A stretch of 64,000 bases of DNA. Origin: Nocardioides alkalitolerans DSM 16699 (lineage in GTDB: Bacteria; Actinomycetota; Actinomycetes; Propionibacteriales; Nocardioidaceae). The notes under the pieces are model-generated. The model did not search any database, was not told the DNA's origin, and was given only the letters and a program-made list of their open reading frames with translations. Where the stretch lies: positions 248,001 through 312,000 of the forward strand of contig NZ_AUFN01000013.1 of assembly GCF_000426525.1 (NCBI RefSeq), written 5' to 3'. This document shows, one piece after another, positions 63,628-64,000 of the stretch. The position numbers were made by a program, and so were the translations under genes. Every line of letters starts with the position of its first letter. The stretch's first letter is position 1.

Positions 63628-63702
63628 TGCCCCCGGTGGGACTCGAACCCACACCTGGACCGTTTTTAAGACGGTTTCCTCTGCCGGTTGGGACACGGGG
63701 GC
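63628..63702 (-). tRNA. tRNA with UAA anticodon (Leu by anticodon)
   Basis: A 75-base cloverleaf on the minus strand. The acceptor arms are GCCCCCG and CGGGGGC; the anticodon stem ACCGT/ACGGT closes the loop CTTAAAA (anticodon TAA); the T arm is GTGGG, TTCGAGT, CCCAC. The discriminator base is A; CCA is not encoded. UAA would decode UUA leucine codons. The variable region is only about six bases, whereas bacterial tRNA-Leu normally has a long variable arm, so the isotype is uncertain. Confidence 0.85.
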
Positions 63703-63732
63703 GCCGGTCGCCCGAGGTCGGGCGACCGGCGC
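63701..63732 (-). terminator. Terminator between the carbonic anhydrase-like gene and the tRNA
   Basis: Thirteen-base perfect arms GCGCCGGTCGCCC and its complement with a six-base loop. The lower edge touches the first bases of the tRNA gene. Confidence 0.8.
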
Positions 63733-63752
63733 TCACCGTACCGAGTGACGGC

Positions 63753-64000
63753 TCAGAGCCAGTGCACGAGCCCGCCGTCGAGGTCGTACGTCGCCGCCTC
63801 CACCACCACGCCCTCCTCGAGGGCGTCGCGCAGCACCACCGAGCGCTCCGTGAGCAGCCCGACGGTGCGTGACGCCTGCGCCGCGACGCAGGCCGAGAGG
63901 AAGGCCGCGTCGTCGTCCGGGCCCCCGTCGGCCCGGACCGACCAGACGGCGGGCTCGATCGAGCGCACCAGCGAGCTGACGAACCCGTAGGCGTGGCCGT
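63753..64000 (-). CDS. Probable beta-carbonic anhydrase, C-terminal fragment
   Basis: About 81 residues are visible; the N-terminus lies beyond the right edge. The sequence GHAYGFVSSLVRSIEPAVWS, then a helix with QASRTVGLLTERSVVLRDALEEG and the final strand VVVEAATYDLDGGLVHWL, follow the C-terminal pattern of beta-class carbonic anhydrases (IVGARYDLDxGxV ending). The zinc ligands Cys and His are upstream and cannot be checked here. Confidence 0.5.
   Translation of the reverse strand, partial: GHAYGFVSSLVRSIEPAVWSVRADGGPDDDAAFLSACVAAQASRTVGLLTERSVVLRDALEEGVVVEAATYDLDGGLVHWL

Overview
The window is uniformly GC-rich chromosomal DNA from an actinobacterium, most likely a member of Nocardioidaceae such as Nocardioides (inference). 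The grounds are the infA-rpmJ-rpsM-rpsK-rpsD-rpoA-rplQ block, a DUF222/HNH protein, a chromosomal Arr-type rifamycin ADP-ribosyltransferase, PIN-PhoH (PhoH2), and frequent -10 boxes lying 6-8 bases from the start codon. No insertion sequence, prophage, CRISPR array, rRNA gene or replication origin was seen.

Layout. 1-6.5 kb: the end of fumC, an acyl-CoA synthetase with an NmrA-like partner, a secreted transglycosylase with a possible riboswitch leader, then an operon of HSL-type esterase, Baeyer-Villiger monooxygenase and EthD-like protein. 6.6-12.6 kb: phoH2 with a 35-codon upstream ORF, a cis-prenyltransferase, a hemolysin III-type membrane protein and a double-headed TetR regulator. 12.6-19 kb: the homogentisate pathway (hppD, hmgA, a conserved unknown, fahA, IclR regulator) around a 34-base operator. 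19-27.2 kb: a second catabolic operon (NTF2-like, two SDRs, flavoprotein, MFS carrier), two more IclR regulators and a two-subunit CoA-transferase that could activate the acetoacetate released by FahA. 27-34.6 kb: miscellaneous genes including arr, DUF222-HNH, MFS/DeoR and twin membrane-anchored proteins. 34.7-37.6 kb: a beta-lactamase, a LysR regulator and a cytoplasmic beta-lactamase-like protein arranged like the blaL-blaA-blaB locus of Streptomyces. 37.6-45.4 kb: truA, PfkB kinase, small regulators and the alpha-operon block.

The two most interesting systems are adjacent. At 46.9-50 kb a tightly coupled four-gene operon encodes a partner-switching module (STAS, anti-sigma-type ATPase, GAF-PP2C phosphatase) ending in a cobalamin-binding protein that carries the W-x9-EH motif of CarH-type B12 photoreceptors but no DNA-binding domain. 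At 50-63.6 kb lies a cluster of kinase, FHA, giant Ig/FN3 surface protein, MoxR ATPase, DUF58 and transglutaminase-like genes. It resembles the PFNA cluster of bifidobacteria, but here the transglutaminase domain has lost its catalytic residues.

Regulation is visible in several places. CRP-like TGTGA-N6-TCACA sites sit before three catabolic units. Palindromic operators lie next to IclR genes. There are several leaderless starts. The window closes with a tRNA that has a UAA anticodon but a short variable arm, and a partial gene that looks like a beta-carbonic anhydrase.
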